A stretch of DNA of 44,071 bases from an uncultured bacterium (GTDB lineage: Bacteria > Zixibacteria > MSB-5A5 > CAIYYT01): positions 1 through 44,071 of the forward strand of contig CAIVAP010000030.1 of assembly GCA_903903945.1 (NCBI GenBank), in the 5' to 3' direction. Of this stretch, positions 31,318-40,988 are shown one piece after another. Made by a program: the position numbers and the translations under genes. Positions within the stretch are counted from its first letter, which is position 1, and the number at the start of each line of letters is the position of its first letter. Below the pieces are notes generated by a model, which saw nothing but the letters and a program-made list of their open reading frames with translations, had not been told where the DNA came from and searched no databases.

Positions 31318-34300
31318 ATGATGAAAATGAAGACATTCATACTCCTCGTTCTGGTCTGCCTGCTTCTGACGCCGCTCGCGCCAGCACAGAATGACACCAA
31401 AACCGATTTCTGGTCGCAGCAATCACTGGCCGAAACTAGCGGGACAATCACACAGTTGACGATCTTTCCTCAAGTCGATACCGTGGGCGTCAAAACTGTC
31501 TATCGAGTCGAGTTCAGTTTGAATGGTGACACATTGCAGCCGGAAGCGACCGTACGGCTCTACTTCCCCACTGGATTCGGGCTGACCGAGATTGACTCCG
31601 TGCTCTATTCTGATGACGATCCGGGGAATGTTGAGTATCAGATCGGCGACTTATTCCACGAAGGACAAGAGTTGAGAGTCGAATTTGCCGCTGGCGGGCA
31701 GGCCCCGATGATCGGCAGCAAGATAACATTGAAGCTGTTTGGCGTTCGCAATGCGACGGCAACGCGCTCATATCAGATCGCTCTTGCAGTTGTGTCACTG
31801 ACAAATGAACTCATTGCGGCTCCGACCTGGTCGGCATCGTTTTCTTTACGCGCCGACAAACTGGCATCATTGTCATTGTACCCCGAAGGCATCCAGCAGG
31901 TGCGAGCGGGGGCGATTTTGCAATACTCTGTCGTGACGCAGGATCAATTTGGAAATGCGATTTTTGTGCAGCCAATCAACTGGAGCGTGATCGGCGTGCC
32001 ATCACCGACAGGCACAATTGCAGGCGGCACTTTTCAGGCGAAGCATACTGGCGCTTCCAAGATCGTCGCGAGCTATCAGTGGTTTGCCGATACCAGCAAT
32101 CTGGTGTATGTGTTGCCTGGCGCTTTTGCGCATTTTGTAATGAGTGGCGCTCCCGAAACTGTGGTGGCTGGCGACAGTTGGCGCAACGGCATTGACGACG
32201 TCGTTGTCACGGCGTACGATCTCTTTGAGAACGTAAGCTATGACTTTGATGGAGCAGTTTATTTTAGTTCGAGTGATGCCCAGGCGGTGGTCCCGTATGC
32301 AAAGACGGCGCCCTATAGTTTTGTAGCCGCCGATCAAGGTCGCCACACTTTCCCCGGCTCGGGCTTCAGGCTTTTCACAGCAGGAAGGCAGAGCTTGGAG
32401 TTGCTCACGGGTGATACCGTGATGCAGACGATCAACGGCATTACCGTACTTCCAGCGTCAGTGGAAAGCTATCAAATGTCTGCACCGAATACTGTGATGG
32501 CGGGGCAGGCCTTTGTCTTGAGCGTTAGCCATGCGGCTGATCATTGGAATAATGCCATCACCGGACGTGTTGACTTGCGACTCGCATCCGGTTCAGGTAT
32601 TGCGCCATCGGGGGCATTGCCGTCGTTGTCATCTTTTTTCGCAGAGAATGGTTCCGGATCAGGCTCTGTCCTGTTAGTGCGAGCGGGAACGGACATACTC
32701 AAGGTTGATCTGGGGGGCGTTGTCAGAAATCATCCGATCTTGGTCGTCGCCGACTCGCTAGCGGGATTTGAATCTGCGCATTTCGTAATGAGTGGCGCTC
32801 CCGAGTCTGTGGTGGCTGGCGACAGTTGGCGCAACGGCGTTGACGATATCGTTGTCACGGCGTACGATCTCTTTGAGAACGTAAGATATGAATACAATGG
32901 CGCGGTCTATTTTCGTTCGAGTGATGCATTGGCGATGATTCCGTATACAAAGTCGGCGCCCTATAGTTTTGTAGCCGCCGATCAAGGTCGCCATACTTTC
33001 CCCGGCTCGGGTTTCGGGCTTTTCACAGCAGGAAGGCAGAGCTTGGAACTGCTCAGGGGCGATACCGTGATGCAGACGATCAGTGGCATTACCGTACTTC
33101 CGGCGTTGGTGGAAAGCTATCAGTTGTCTGCTCCGGATACTGTGATGGCGGGGCACGCATTTGTCTTGAGCGTTAGCCATGCGGCTGATCGTTGGAATAA
33201 TGCGGTCTCCGGACGTGTTGACTTGCGACTCGCATCAGGTTCAGGTGTTGCGCCATCGGGGGCATTGCCGTCATTGTCATCGTTTTTCGCAGCGAGCGGC
33301 TCAGGATCAGGCTCTGTCCTGTTAGTGCGAGCGGGAACGGACATACTCAAGGTTGATCTGGAGGGCGTTGTCACAAATCATCCGATCTCGGTCGTCGCCG
33401 ACTCACTGGCGAGATTTGAATTTGCGCTGGATGCGGTGCAGGTTCCCGGCAGGCCGTTCACCGGAAACGCGGAACTCGGAGCTTTCGATCGTTTCGATAA
33501 CACCTGCGACTGGTTCGATGCCGCGCTTGATCCCGTGACGATCAATTGCAGTGGTCCCGGCTCGGTGCTGAATGGACTCGTTGACACTCCCGGTGCTTTT
33601 GAAGATGGTGTCTGCGATCTCAAGAGGATCGGCACGGGTTATTCAGGCAACGATTTGTATGTGACGTTCACCGCCACTTCGCAAACAGGCAAGAAGGGGA
33701 CCTCGCCGAGTGTCGGCTTCTCCCAATTAAAGATCACGGACGGCAGTCTTGACGAGACGACAAAGTACATTGGTGAGCAGTATACTTTCCGATTGACGAT
33801 CTCAGACTTTGGGAATCAGCCAGCTGTAATTGATGCGATCAGACTCTATATGGGCAACGCAATGGCCGTCCTGCCGAGCGTAGATCGCGTATTCCCTGAC
33901 ACGATCATGCCAGTGTCGAATCGCACTTACACATTTAGAGGCGACGTTCCCAATCGACCGGGTGAGCCAGTTAGCTTCGCTGCGGCGTTCTCGGGACGGA
34001 TCGGCAGCGCAACAGTGTCCGACTCCGTCGGCAATCTCGGGGACCTGACGATTCTCCCGTTGGAGGGTGTGGATGTGGCGGCGTCATCGTTGTCGCCCCT
34101 TCAAGTCACCCGCGGCAAGGCGTACAGCTTTTCTCTGCGTGTGGTTAACAACAGCACCATTGATCTGCACTTGACAACCGCCACCAAGCTTGCGTTATCG
34201 CAGGTTGCCGAATACCCGCTGGAAAATCCTATTGTTGTCCTGGCGCGTGGCGGAGTCACCGAACTCAAGTTTCTGAAAGCGGATATTCCGCTTCAGTCCC

Positions 34301-36231
34301 CCGACTTGATCTCCGATATGTCGGTTCATCTGGTCGGCACATTAGGCAGCGTGGCATTTGATCGATCGTTCGAGGTTACACCACCGGTGGTAACGCAATC
34401 GAAGCCATCGCTCTCCTATCAACCGGCGTCATTGTCGCCGACCACGATGTTTCGCGGACGGGATGTGACATTCACGCTGGATGTGATGAATGCCGGCACG
34501 GCGACGCTGTCGGCAGGGTCCGCGTCTGTTTCCCTGTCGGTCTTTGCCGCAGGGCGTCAGATGTCTGCAACTGCGGATGACGGACAAATGCTGTTCCCGA
34601 ACGGTGCGACGAATCTGACATTCAAACCGCTCTTTGTTCCGGTCGATTTTCCGGCGGCGCTTGACTCATTGGTAGTGGAGATCAGCGGTGCCGCCAATGG
34701 GTACGATGAAGCATTCAAAATTCGCATTCCGGGGAGTTCCGTGACGGTGCCGGCAGGAGCAGCGGTACAGCTTATCAGTACAAATCTGCTTGCTCGTAAT
34801 GCGCCTCATGTCAACATCGGCCAACACTTTGAGATTGCGGCGACTATCCGCAACCAGGGGGATGAACCCTTGCAGCAGATCGTTGTAAAAATGATCAGCG
34901 ATGGTGCATCGATATTTACCGATTCGACTCTTATCGATTTGCTCCCGGTTGCGGCGGAATCGACAATCACTTACGCGGTGACAGCTGCGCTGATTCCGAG
35001 TTCTTCTGAGTTGTTCAGTGCCCGGGTGACCAGAGCTACCGGAGTAAACTCGGGACTGGCGGCCCAAGTGCTCACGCCGCTTGCCGGCACTCAGGCAGTT
35101 GTAATCCAAACACCCGCGAACCTGCGGCTGATCTCGTCGATTGCTTCGCCAGCCGAGGCGCAAGATGGCGTGGTAGAACCTTCATCTGTGTTCAGCCTCT
35201 CTGCAAGTGTGCTGAACAACGGGCAGTCAACTGTGGGTGAGGGAGAAGTCACTTTGCGACAGCTTGAGGGGACGTTCGTGGCAACGAGTGAACCGACTCA
35301 AGTGTTTGCCATCGGACAAGATGTCGAATGGAATCTGACTGCACCAGCTACGAATGATACAGGTCGCTTTGAAATCGCCATCACGCAATCGCCGGAGGAT
35401 GACAATACGGGCATTGCTGCCAAGGCTATCGATCGAGCGGATACAATTGTAATAATCTCGACTGAAGAACAGGTCGCACTTGGCGTTGATTTTACTTCGT
35501 TGTCGCCGACGTTACTGGCTGCAGGCGGCACTTACGAGATGCTGAGGTTTAGCTTTGACATCGTGGGCAAGCCGAAAGAGCCGTACCTCAAATACGTTGA
35601 TTTGGCGCTGCACGATCGCGCGGGAAATGAGGTCGATCCGTCGGTACTCATTGCCGCAACGAGCTTGCGGTACAACAACAACTCTGACATCACGGGAATC
35701 ACCAGTGGCGATCGAGTGCGTTTCAACCTTGGGGGGAACGCCGGTCTTCCTCAAGTCGCGGTTTTGTCGATAACGCTACGGTCAGACCCGACGCTGCTTG
35801 ATGCAGTACTATATCTGGATTCAAATTCTTTTGCCGCGGAGTACATTTCTCCGGCGGGAGCGAAGCCGGTACCCATCACGGCGCGGTTTGCATCACGGTT
35901 GATCATCAAGCAGGACTTGACACTGGTGCCGGTGGCGCTGGAGCAGTCGTTTTTCTCCTATCCGAATCCGTTTTCGCCGCTGACCGAGCAGGCTACCATT
36001 GTCTACAGTTCGTCCGTGACAAAGCCGGCGACTCTGAAAATCTATACTCTAACAGGTGACGAAGTGTTTAGCCGCACTTTGCCCGTGCCAGTGTCAACCA
36101 ATGAGCCGAAGAAAGTGATCTGGGAAGGCAAGAACGCTGACGGTACAATCGTACTTAATGGTATCTATATCGCGGTGTTGACCGTCGAGGGAATGCCGGA
36201 AGTTAGAACCAAAATTGCGGTGGTGAAGTGA
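31318..36231 (+). CDS. Giant secreted surface protein with duplicated 216-residue domain and C-terminal FlgD-like/YPNPF domain
   Basis: About 1637 residues. The N-terminus (MMKMKTFILLVLVCLLLTPLAPAQ) is a signal peptide; ATGs at 31318, 31321 and 31327 are possible and no SD is seen. Residues about 272-487 and 488-703 are near-identical copies of one domain (HFVMSGAPE(T/S)VVAGDSWRNG...), with a more divergent relative following. The rest consists of repeated beta-rich CARDB/Ig-like modules (for example SLSPLQVTRGKAYSFSLRVVN, TMFRGRDVTFTLDVMNAGTA). The C-terminus (FSYPNPFSPLTEQATIVY, LKIYTLTGDEVF, VIWEGKNADG) is a FlgD-Ig/type-A-sorting-like domain typical of FCB secreted proteins. Probably an adhesin or surface-layer-like protein. 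The stop overlaps the next start (TGATG). Confidence 0.9.
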   Translation: MMKMKTFILLVLVCLLLTPLAPAQNDTKTDFWSQQSLAETSGTITQLTIFPQVDTVGVKTVYRVEFSLNGDTLQPEATVRLYFPTGFGLTEIDSVLYSDDDPGNVEYQIGDLFHEGQELRVEFAAGGQAPMIGSKITLKLFGVRNATATRSYQIALAVVSLTNELIAAPTWSASFSLRADKLASLSLYPEGIQQVRAGAILQYSVVTQDQFGNAIFVQPINWSVIGVPSPTGTIAGGTFQAKHTGASKIVASYQWFADTSNLVYVLPGAFAHFVMSGAPETVVAGDSWRNGIDDVVVTAYDLFENVSYDFDGAVYFSSSDAQAVVPYAKTAPYSFVAADQGRHTFPGSGFRLFTAGRQSLELLTGDTVMQTINGITVLPASVESYQMSAPNTVMAGQAFVLSVSHAADHWNNAITGRVDLRLASGSGIAPSGALPSLSSFFAENGSGSGSVLLVRAGTDILKVDLGGVVRNHPILVVADSLAGFESAHFVMSGAPESVVAGDSWRNGVDDIVVTAYDLFENVRYEYNGAVYFRSSDALAMIPYTKSAPYSFVAADQGRHTFPGSGFGLFTAGRQSLELLRGDTVMQTISGITVLPALVESYQLSAPDTVMAGHAFVLSVSHAADRWNNAVSGRVDLRLASGSGVAPSGALPSLSSFFAASGSGSGSVLLVRAGTDILKVDLEGVVTNHPISVVADSLARFEFALDAVQVPGRPFTGNAELGAFDRFDNTCDWFDAALDPVTINCSGPGSVLNGLVDTPGAFEDGVCDLKRIGTGYSGNDLYVTFTATSQTGKKGTSPSVGFSQLKITDGSLDETTKYIGEQYTFRLTISDFGNQPAVIDAIRLYMGNAMAVLPSVDRVFPDTIMPVSNRTYTFRGDVPNRPGEPVSFAAAFSGRIGSATVSDSVGNLGDLTILPLEGVDVAASSLSPLQVTRGKAYSFSLRVVNNSTIDLHLTTATKLALSQVAEYPLENPIVVLARGGVTELKFLKADIPLQSPDLISDMSVHLVGTLGSVAFDRSFEVTPPVVTQSKPSLSYQPASLSPTTMFRGRDVTFTLDVMNAGTATLSAGSASVSLSVFAAGRQMSATADDGQMLFPNGATNLTFKPLFVPVDFPAALDSLVVEISGAANGYDEAFKIRIPGSSVTVPAGAAVQLISTNLLARNAPHVNIGQHFEIAATIRNQGDEPLQQIVVKMISDGASIFTDSTLIDLLPVAAESTITYAVTAALIPSSSELFSARVTRATGVNSGLAAQVLTPLAGTQAVVIQTPANLRLISSIASPAEAQDGVVEPSSVFSLSASVLNNGQSTVGEGEVTLRQLEGTFVATSEPTQVFAIGQDVEWNLTAPATNDTGRFEIAITQSPEDDNTGIAAKAIDRADTIVIISTEEQVALGVDFTSLSPTLLAAGGTYEMLRFSFDIVGKPKEPYLKYVDLALHDRAGNEVDPSVLIAATSLRYNNNSDITGITSGDRVRFNLGGNAGLPQVAVLSITLRSDPTLLDAVLYLDSNSFAAEYISPAGAKPVPITARFASRLIIKQDLTLVPVALEQSFFSYPNPFSPLTEQATIVYSSSVTKPATLKIYTLTGDEVFSRTLPVPVSTNEPKKVIWEGKNADGTIVLNGIYIAVLTVEGMPEVRTKIAVVK
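32131..33426 (+). repeat. Tandem 648-bp direct repeat within the giant surface protein gene
   Basis: Unit 1 is 32131-32778 and unit 2 is 32779-33426, exactly 216 codons each. Over the first 60 bases the two differ at three positions. Similarity at DNA level extends through the whole unit, pointing to recent duplication or ongoing gene conversion. Confidence 0.95.
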
Positions 36232-38066
36232 TGCGACCATTGCTTGCCATGACATTGCTTGCGGTGACGCTATCGACAACAGCGCCGGCCACTGGCAACG
36301 GTGCCGGGCTTTCGCCGTTGTTTTCACATGGCGCCGGCGGTCGCGCACTCGGTATGGGAGGTGCTAATGTGGCTTTGGCCAATGACGCTTCAAGCGTGTT
36401 CTGGAACCCGGCGACGTTGACCTCACTGCCTGATCGGAGCTTGTCGCTCTTGTATCTGCCGCTACCGGAGGGGACGAAATACAGCGCTGCGGCGTTCGGT
36501 TGGCCGACGGTCGACTACGGCAGCTTTGCGGTGGCAGCATTCTTGCTGACAACGGATCAGATTCAGCGCCGTGACAATCTCGGCAGGTTACTTGGTGATT
36601 TTAGCGCAAATCAGCAGATGTATTTGCTGGGCTACGGCAGGAACATCAGCCGACACCTTGCGGTCGGCGCAACGATCAAGCTTTATGGCGAGACCTTTGA
36701 TAATACGTCCGCGTTTGGCGCTGGCGGCGACCTTGGAATCAAGTTGGCCATCTCGGACTATCTGTCCTTTGGTTTCAACGTGCAGAATCTGCTTGCACCG
36801 CAGATGCGCCTCAACCGCGACACCGAGATATTGCCACGCAATCTCAAAGGCGGCGCGGGTGTGACTGTACCGTTCTCCGGCGGGAGAAATCATTTCGCCG
36901 TTGAGGTTGATGTCGACAAGACGGAAAAGGTTGATCCCAAGATTCATGTCGGGGCTGAAGTTGCTTTCCTACACAGCTACTTCCTACGCGGCGGATATGA
37001 TGTCGACCAGATTAATCTTGGCGCGGGATTGCATCTCGGCTTTGTGACTTTCGGATACACCTACCGAACCCAGGATTTCTTCCAACCTCAACATCAAGTC
37101 ACGCTGGATCTGTCGCTGGGAGAATCAACATCATCGATTCTCGCAAAACGTGGGGCGGAACAACTGAAATCCTCGGAGGAGTTCGCTCGCCAACAGCGTG
37201 AACAGGAACTTGCAGCAACACTCGTTAGTGCGCGCAGCTTCTATGATAGCGGTGCTCTCGACTCGGCCCAAGTTTATTACCAAATGGCAGAAGCCTTGAC
37301 TAATGGAGCCAACCCCGAAGTCAGCGAGCGGTTGGCTGAAATCAAGCGCAAACAATCTGATGAGTTAACTGCCACGGTCCGGGCAGGTGTGCTGGCTGAG
37401 AGCGATTCCATCAAGGCGGTCGAGCTTTTCTTGGAATTGAACGAGGCTATCAGCCTAAAAGACATTGAGGCCGCGACCCTGCTAATTGACCGGTTACGCC
37501 CCGCCTTTGGAAACGACAACCGCTTCCACGATGGCGAGACGAGTTTCAAAGCATTGGTGGCAGAGCGGTGCGATCAGCTTGAGCGGGAGGCTGCCCGTCT
37601 GGTCAGGGAAGACAACCTCGCGGATGCTGCCGTGCGCTATGCTGAGATTCTGAAATATGATCCCGTCAATACCGCGGCGCGGCGAAATCTCAAGGCGGTC
37701 TCGGATCAGGTTGGAACCTTGACATTGTTGCGTTCTGGGATCGAAGCGTATCAGGTTGGGGATACAGTTTCCGCCCGGCAGTTCTTTGAGCGGCTTCTAA
37801 CCGTGAACCCCAACGACTCGGCGGCCCTCGGATTGCTGCAACTGCTCAAGCAGCAGGCTCCGACTTCAGCACTGGCGGAACTCCAAAAAAACGAAGCGAT
37901 CTGGAGAGTCTATTTGGAGGGCATCGAGAAGTTCCGTGAGGGGGACTACGAGGCAGCGATCAAGCTTTGGGAGCAAGTGCTTGCGGAATACCCCCGGAAT
38001 GCCGAGACCGAAAAGAACATCCAACAAGCTAAACTAAGACTTAAGAAAAACGACACGACTAATTGA
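36231..38066 (+). CDS. PorV/UPF0164-like outer-membrane beta-barrel with C-terminal TPR region
   Basis: About 611 residues. A signal peptide (MRPLLAMTLLAVTLSTTAPATG) leads to the PorV-type start HGAGGRALGMGGANVALANDASSVFWNPATL and barrel strands to about residue 300. Residues about 315-605 are helical: a coiled-coil linker (SSEEFARQQREQELAATL) and several TPR-like units (ARSFYDSGALDSAQVYYQMAEAL, GIEAYQVGDTVSARQFFERLLTVNPND, EKFREGDYEAAIKLWEQVLAEYP). PorV is the type IX secretion shuttle barrel; related PorV-like barrels occur widely in FCB phyla. Overlap with the upstream surface protein gene suggests a shared export or assembly role. The TPR fusion is not usual for PorV. Confidence 0.88.
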   Translation: MRPLLAMTLLAVTLSTTAPATGNGAGLSPLFSHGAGGRALGMGGANVALANDASSVFWNPATLTSLPDRSLSLLYLPLPEGTKYSAAAFGWPTVDYGSFAVAAFLLTTDQIQRRDNLGRLLGDFSANQQMYLLGYGRNISRHLAVGATIKLYGETFDNTSAFGAGGDLGIKLAISDYLSFGFNVQNLLAPQMRLNRDTEILPRNLKGGAGVTVPFSGGRNHFAVEVDVDKTEKVDPKIHVGAEVAFLHSYFLRGGYDVDQINLGAGLHLGFVTFGYTYRTQDFFQPQHQVTLDLSLGESTSSILAKRGAEQLKSSEEFARQQREQELAATLVSARSFYDSGALDSAQVYYQMAEALTNGANPEVSERLAEIKRKQSDELTATVRAGVLAESDSIKAVELFLELNEAISLKDIEAATLLIDRLRPAFGNDNRFHDGETSFKALVAERCDQLEREAARLVREDNLADAAVRYAEILKYDPVNTAARRNLKAVSDQVGTLTLLRSGIEAYQVGDTVSARQFFERLLTVNPNDSAALGLLQLLKQQAPTSALAELQKNEAIWRVYLEGIEKFREGDYEAAIKLWEQVLAEYPRNAETEKNIQQAKLRLKKNDTTN

Positions 38067-38153
38067 TTTGCAACGCATTACACGACTAAGCCTCCACGAG
38101 TGGAAGTTTAAGCTGGACAGCAAGGTAACCGAACAGTAGAATTACCGATTCAA

Positions 38154-40988
38154 ATGAGAATATTCGCCAAACCGACCAAGCAGATATTCGCGGAATTCCA
38201 GGCAACGGAATCTAAGTTGCCCGATATCCGCACTTTTATTGAGACGGTCTTGTCTGAGACACCGTTTCGGCGAAAGGACGTTACGGCAATCCTATTGGCC
38301 ATTGAAGAAGCATGCACCAACGTTATTCGTCACGCCTATCTCTATGGCGAAGGCACCCTGAAACTCAAAATCTCACTGTTCAGCGACCGGATAACGCTTT
38401 CAATCTATGACAAGGGCAGAAGCTTTGATTTTGAGAAATCGTCCGACCCAGATCTAAACCATTACATCAAGACAGGCCGGAAAGGCGGTCTGGGCGTATA
38501 TCTTATCCGCAAGGTAACGGACGAAGTCGAGTACAATTCTGCCGGTGGTGTCAATGAGCTACGGATGGTCAAACGCTATCCGAAGGCGCGTCCTGAGACT
38601 TCGGCCAAGCCGGAGGGAATGTCGATCCGGTTCAAGTTCTCTCTTTGGACTTCGCTGATAATGACGCTTGTGATTGTGGCTGTATACTTCTTCTGGGAGA
38701 ACAAAGCGGTTAGCTGGCGTGAGAAGCAGTTTGCTCAAACAATTACGGAGTACAGCAACACGATTGCTTCGCAGGCGACAACCTACTTCATCAATAACAG
38801 CTCCGATGTCGAATTCGACGAGTTTGCGCGAAATTTCTCAGAGCAGAATCCGGATGTCTGCTTTGTCTACTTGCTGGACGATCAGAACCGTGTGGTCGCT
38901 TCAACCGGGTCACCGCAGGAACTGCATAAGCCTTACAAAAAACCGGCTCCCATTGATGACAAACTGGTGGCGCAACCGCAATGGATTTTGGGAAGCGACG
39001 GTCGCAAGGGTGTCTTCTATGTAGTCCAGAACGTCAACTACCAGAACCGTCGATTCGGAACGTTGCATGTCGGCTTCAGCGAAGAACGTCTGGAAAGCAA
39101 CATCGCCACGACGCGGCGCAGTATCCTGATGGTGATGGGCATAGCGTTTCTGTTCGTGATCGCCGCCGTCTATCTGCTGTCGAACTACTTTGTTAAACCG
39201 ATTCAGAAGTTGGTGGAAGCGGTCCGTCGTTTCGGCAAGGGTGACCTTGAAAGCAAAGTTACGCTTACCGGCGCCGGAGAATTCGACGCCATTGCGCAGG
39301 CCTTCAATGAGATGACGGTCAAGTTCAGGGAGGCGCAGGCGAACAAGGTCGAGCAGGAGCGGATGCGCAAGGAGATGCAGGTTGCCCAGGATATCCAGCA
39401 TACGCTGCTCCCCAAGAATTTCCCCGACATTGAAGGATTTGATATTGCTACGATCTATCGCGCCGCCAAGGATGTTGGCGGTGATTACTATGACTTCGTC
39501 TGGATAGATGAAAACACACTGGGCATCGTTGTCGCCGATGTTTCCGGCAAGGGTGTCCCCGGTTCTCTGGTGATGACGATGATCCGTACGGCGATTCGTC
39601 TGGAATCTCGCGGCAATCGCTCACCGGTCGACATTCTTACCAGAGTCAACGAGTTCGTGACGGAAGACGTGCGCAAGGGGATGTTCATCACGATCTTCCT
39701 GGTCGTCCTTGATACCCGCAACCGGAAAATTTCGTTCTCATCAGCAGGCCACAACCCGATGATTCTCTACCGAAAAGAAGAGGACAAAACGTTCTTCCTA
39801 AATCCCAAGGGCATCCCGCTGGGGATCAATTTGCCGGAAGGAGTCAGTTTCGAGGAAAACCTCAGCAGCGAAAACGTGCGCCTCAAGAAAGGCGACATGT
39901 TGGTGATTTATACTGATGGCATCACCGAAGCAATGAATCCACAGCGTGAACAGTTTGGTATCAGTCGTTATCTTGAGTTTATCAAAGACAACTGCGATCT
40001 GTCGCCGGATGAATTCACCGAGAAATTCTCGGATGAGTTGCAGAGTTTCACTTCAGGCGCCGAGCAGAACGATGACATCACGATGGTGGTTATCAAGGAG
40101 AGAATCGAGGCCGATCAATACATCTTCGCCCGCCGCAAGAAGCTGCTCGATCTCGTTGACGTTGAGAAGCGGTCGGTCGCCGAGGCGTGCCGACTGATGA
40201 ATCTCTCGGCATCGACTTACTATAGATATAAGAAGCGCCACGAGCTTTATGGTGATGAAGGATTGCTTAACAAGACCCTGCGGGTCGACGACTCTCCCGC
40301 ACAATTGACGTATCAGCAACGCAATCAGTTGCTGGAAACCATTAAGCAGAATCCCGAATTCGGCGCAACGCGTCTTCGCAAAGAGCTGGAGACGCTGGGA
40401 CATCGAGGACCGGAGCTGGATGACAAGATCATTTACGGTGAGTTGGTGCGTCTGCGGCTCAACACCCGTCGTCAACGTTACGAGTATTCGCTGCGCGCAG
40501 GTGTGGGTTTGACGCCGCAGCAACAGGAGGACTTTGCGCGTCTTCCGCAAGCAGAGGTGGAGGTGCAGCCGCAGGGTGTCGATCGGGTCGCCTATCTCGG
40601 TCGGATCAAGGAATCTCTGCAGCAACAGGAAGACGTTCGGCTGGCGGCATGGCGACGCCAGTTGACAGAAATGGGCCTAAACGACGACCACAACGATGTT
40701 TTGACTGCGATGTTCGAGGAAATGGAAGGGCAGGTTACACCGGAGCAACTTCGACTTCTGTTTGAGCGGGTGGCTGGTAGAGTCCGTACCATAGATCAGG
40801 AGTTGGAGAAACAAAACGTCTTGTCGACAGCACGGCTGGAAGAAGTTGGCAGCAAGCAATGGCAGCAGCGGGCCGACGACGGCATCAGTCTGGAAGTGAT
40901 CGAGTTGCCCGAGACCGACTCCAAGTTCAAGTTTGAAGAGTACGAGCAGAAGCTGGAGCAGCGCAATCGCAAGAACCGGGACGAATGA
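38154..40988 (+). CDS. Multidomain partner-switch protein: RsbW-like kinase, periplasmic sensor, HAMP, SpoIIE phosphatase, transposase-like HTH
   Basis: A 944-residue protein. Residues 1-143 form an anti-sigma HATPase_c domain (N-box AIEEACTNVIRHAY; GGLGVYLIRKVTDEV). Transmembrane helices at about 163-180 and 323-343 flank a cache-like periplasmic domain. HAMP (about 344-393) and a short coiled coil precede a SpoIIE/PP2C phosphatase (about 432-648) with VGGDYYDF, VADVSGKGVPG, YTDGITEA and NDDITMV metal motifs. Residues about 658-785 resemble the helix-turn-helix of IS481/IS3 transposases (SVAEACRLMNLSASTYYRYKKRH, YGDEGLLNKTLR, NPEFGATRLRKELE). The last 150 residues are charged and helical. 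Kinase and phosphatase in one chain, with a STAS protein two genes on, implies self-contained partner switching controlled by an external signal. Confidence 0.9.
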   Translation: MRIFAKPTKQIFAEFQATESKLPDIRTFIETVLSETPFRRKDVTAILLAIEEACTNVIRHAYLYGEGTLKLKISLFSDRITLSIYDKGRSFDFEKSSDPDLNHYIKTGRKGGLGVYLIRKVTDEVEYNSAGGVNELRMVKRYPKARPETSAKPEGMSIRFKFSLWTSLIMTLVIVAVYFFWENKAVSWREKQFAQTITEYSNTIASQATTYFINNSSDVEFDEFARNFSEQNPDVCFVYLLDDQNRVVASTGSPQELHKPYKKPAPIDDKLVAQPQWILGSDGRKGVFYVVQNVNYQNRRFGTLHVGFSEERLESNIATTRRSILMVMGIAFLFVIAAVYLLSNYFVKPIQKLVEAVRRFGKGDLESKVTLTGAGEFDAIAQAFNEMTVKFREAQANKVEQERMRKEMQVAQDIQHTLLPKNFPDIEGFDIATIYRAAKDVGGDYYDFVWIDENTLGIVVADVSGKGVPGSLVMTMIRTAIRLESRGNRSPVDILTRVNEFVTEDVRKGMFITIFLVVLDTRNRKISFSSAGHNPMILYRKEEDKTFFLNPKGIPLGINLPEGVSFEENLSSENVRLKKGDMLVIYTDGITEAMNPQREQFGISRYLEFIKDNCDLSPDEFTEKFSDELQSFTSGAEQNDDITMVVIKERIEADQYIFARRKKLLDLVDVEKRSVAEACRLMNLSASTYYRYKKRHELYGDEGLLNKTLRVDDSPAQLTYQQRNQLLETIKQNPEFGATRLRKELETLGHRGPELDDKIIYGELVRLRLNTRRQRYEYSLRAGVGLTPQQQEDFARLPQAEVEVQPQGVDRVAYLGRIKESLQQQEDVRLAAWRRQLTEMGLNDDHNDVLTAMFEEMEGQVTPEQLRLLFERVAGRVRTIDQELEKQNVLSTARLEEVGSKQWQQRADDGISLEVIELPETDSKFKFEEYEQKLEQRNRKNRDE

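Noticed and set aside
38811..38940. Transposase-like HTH of the SpoIIE protein as evidence for an insertion sequence nearby
   Set aside because: There is no DDE catalytic domain or terminal inverted repeat, and the HTH is in frame within a long signalling protein; a domestication event is more likely.
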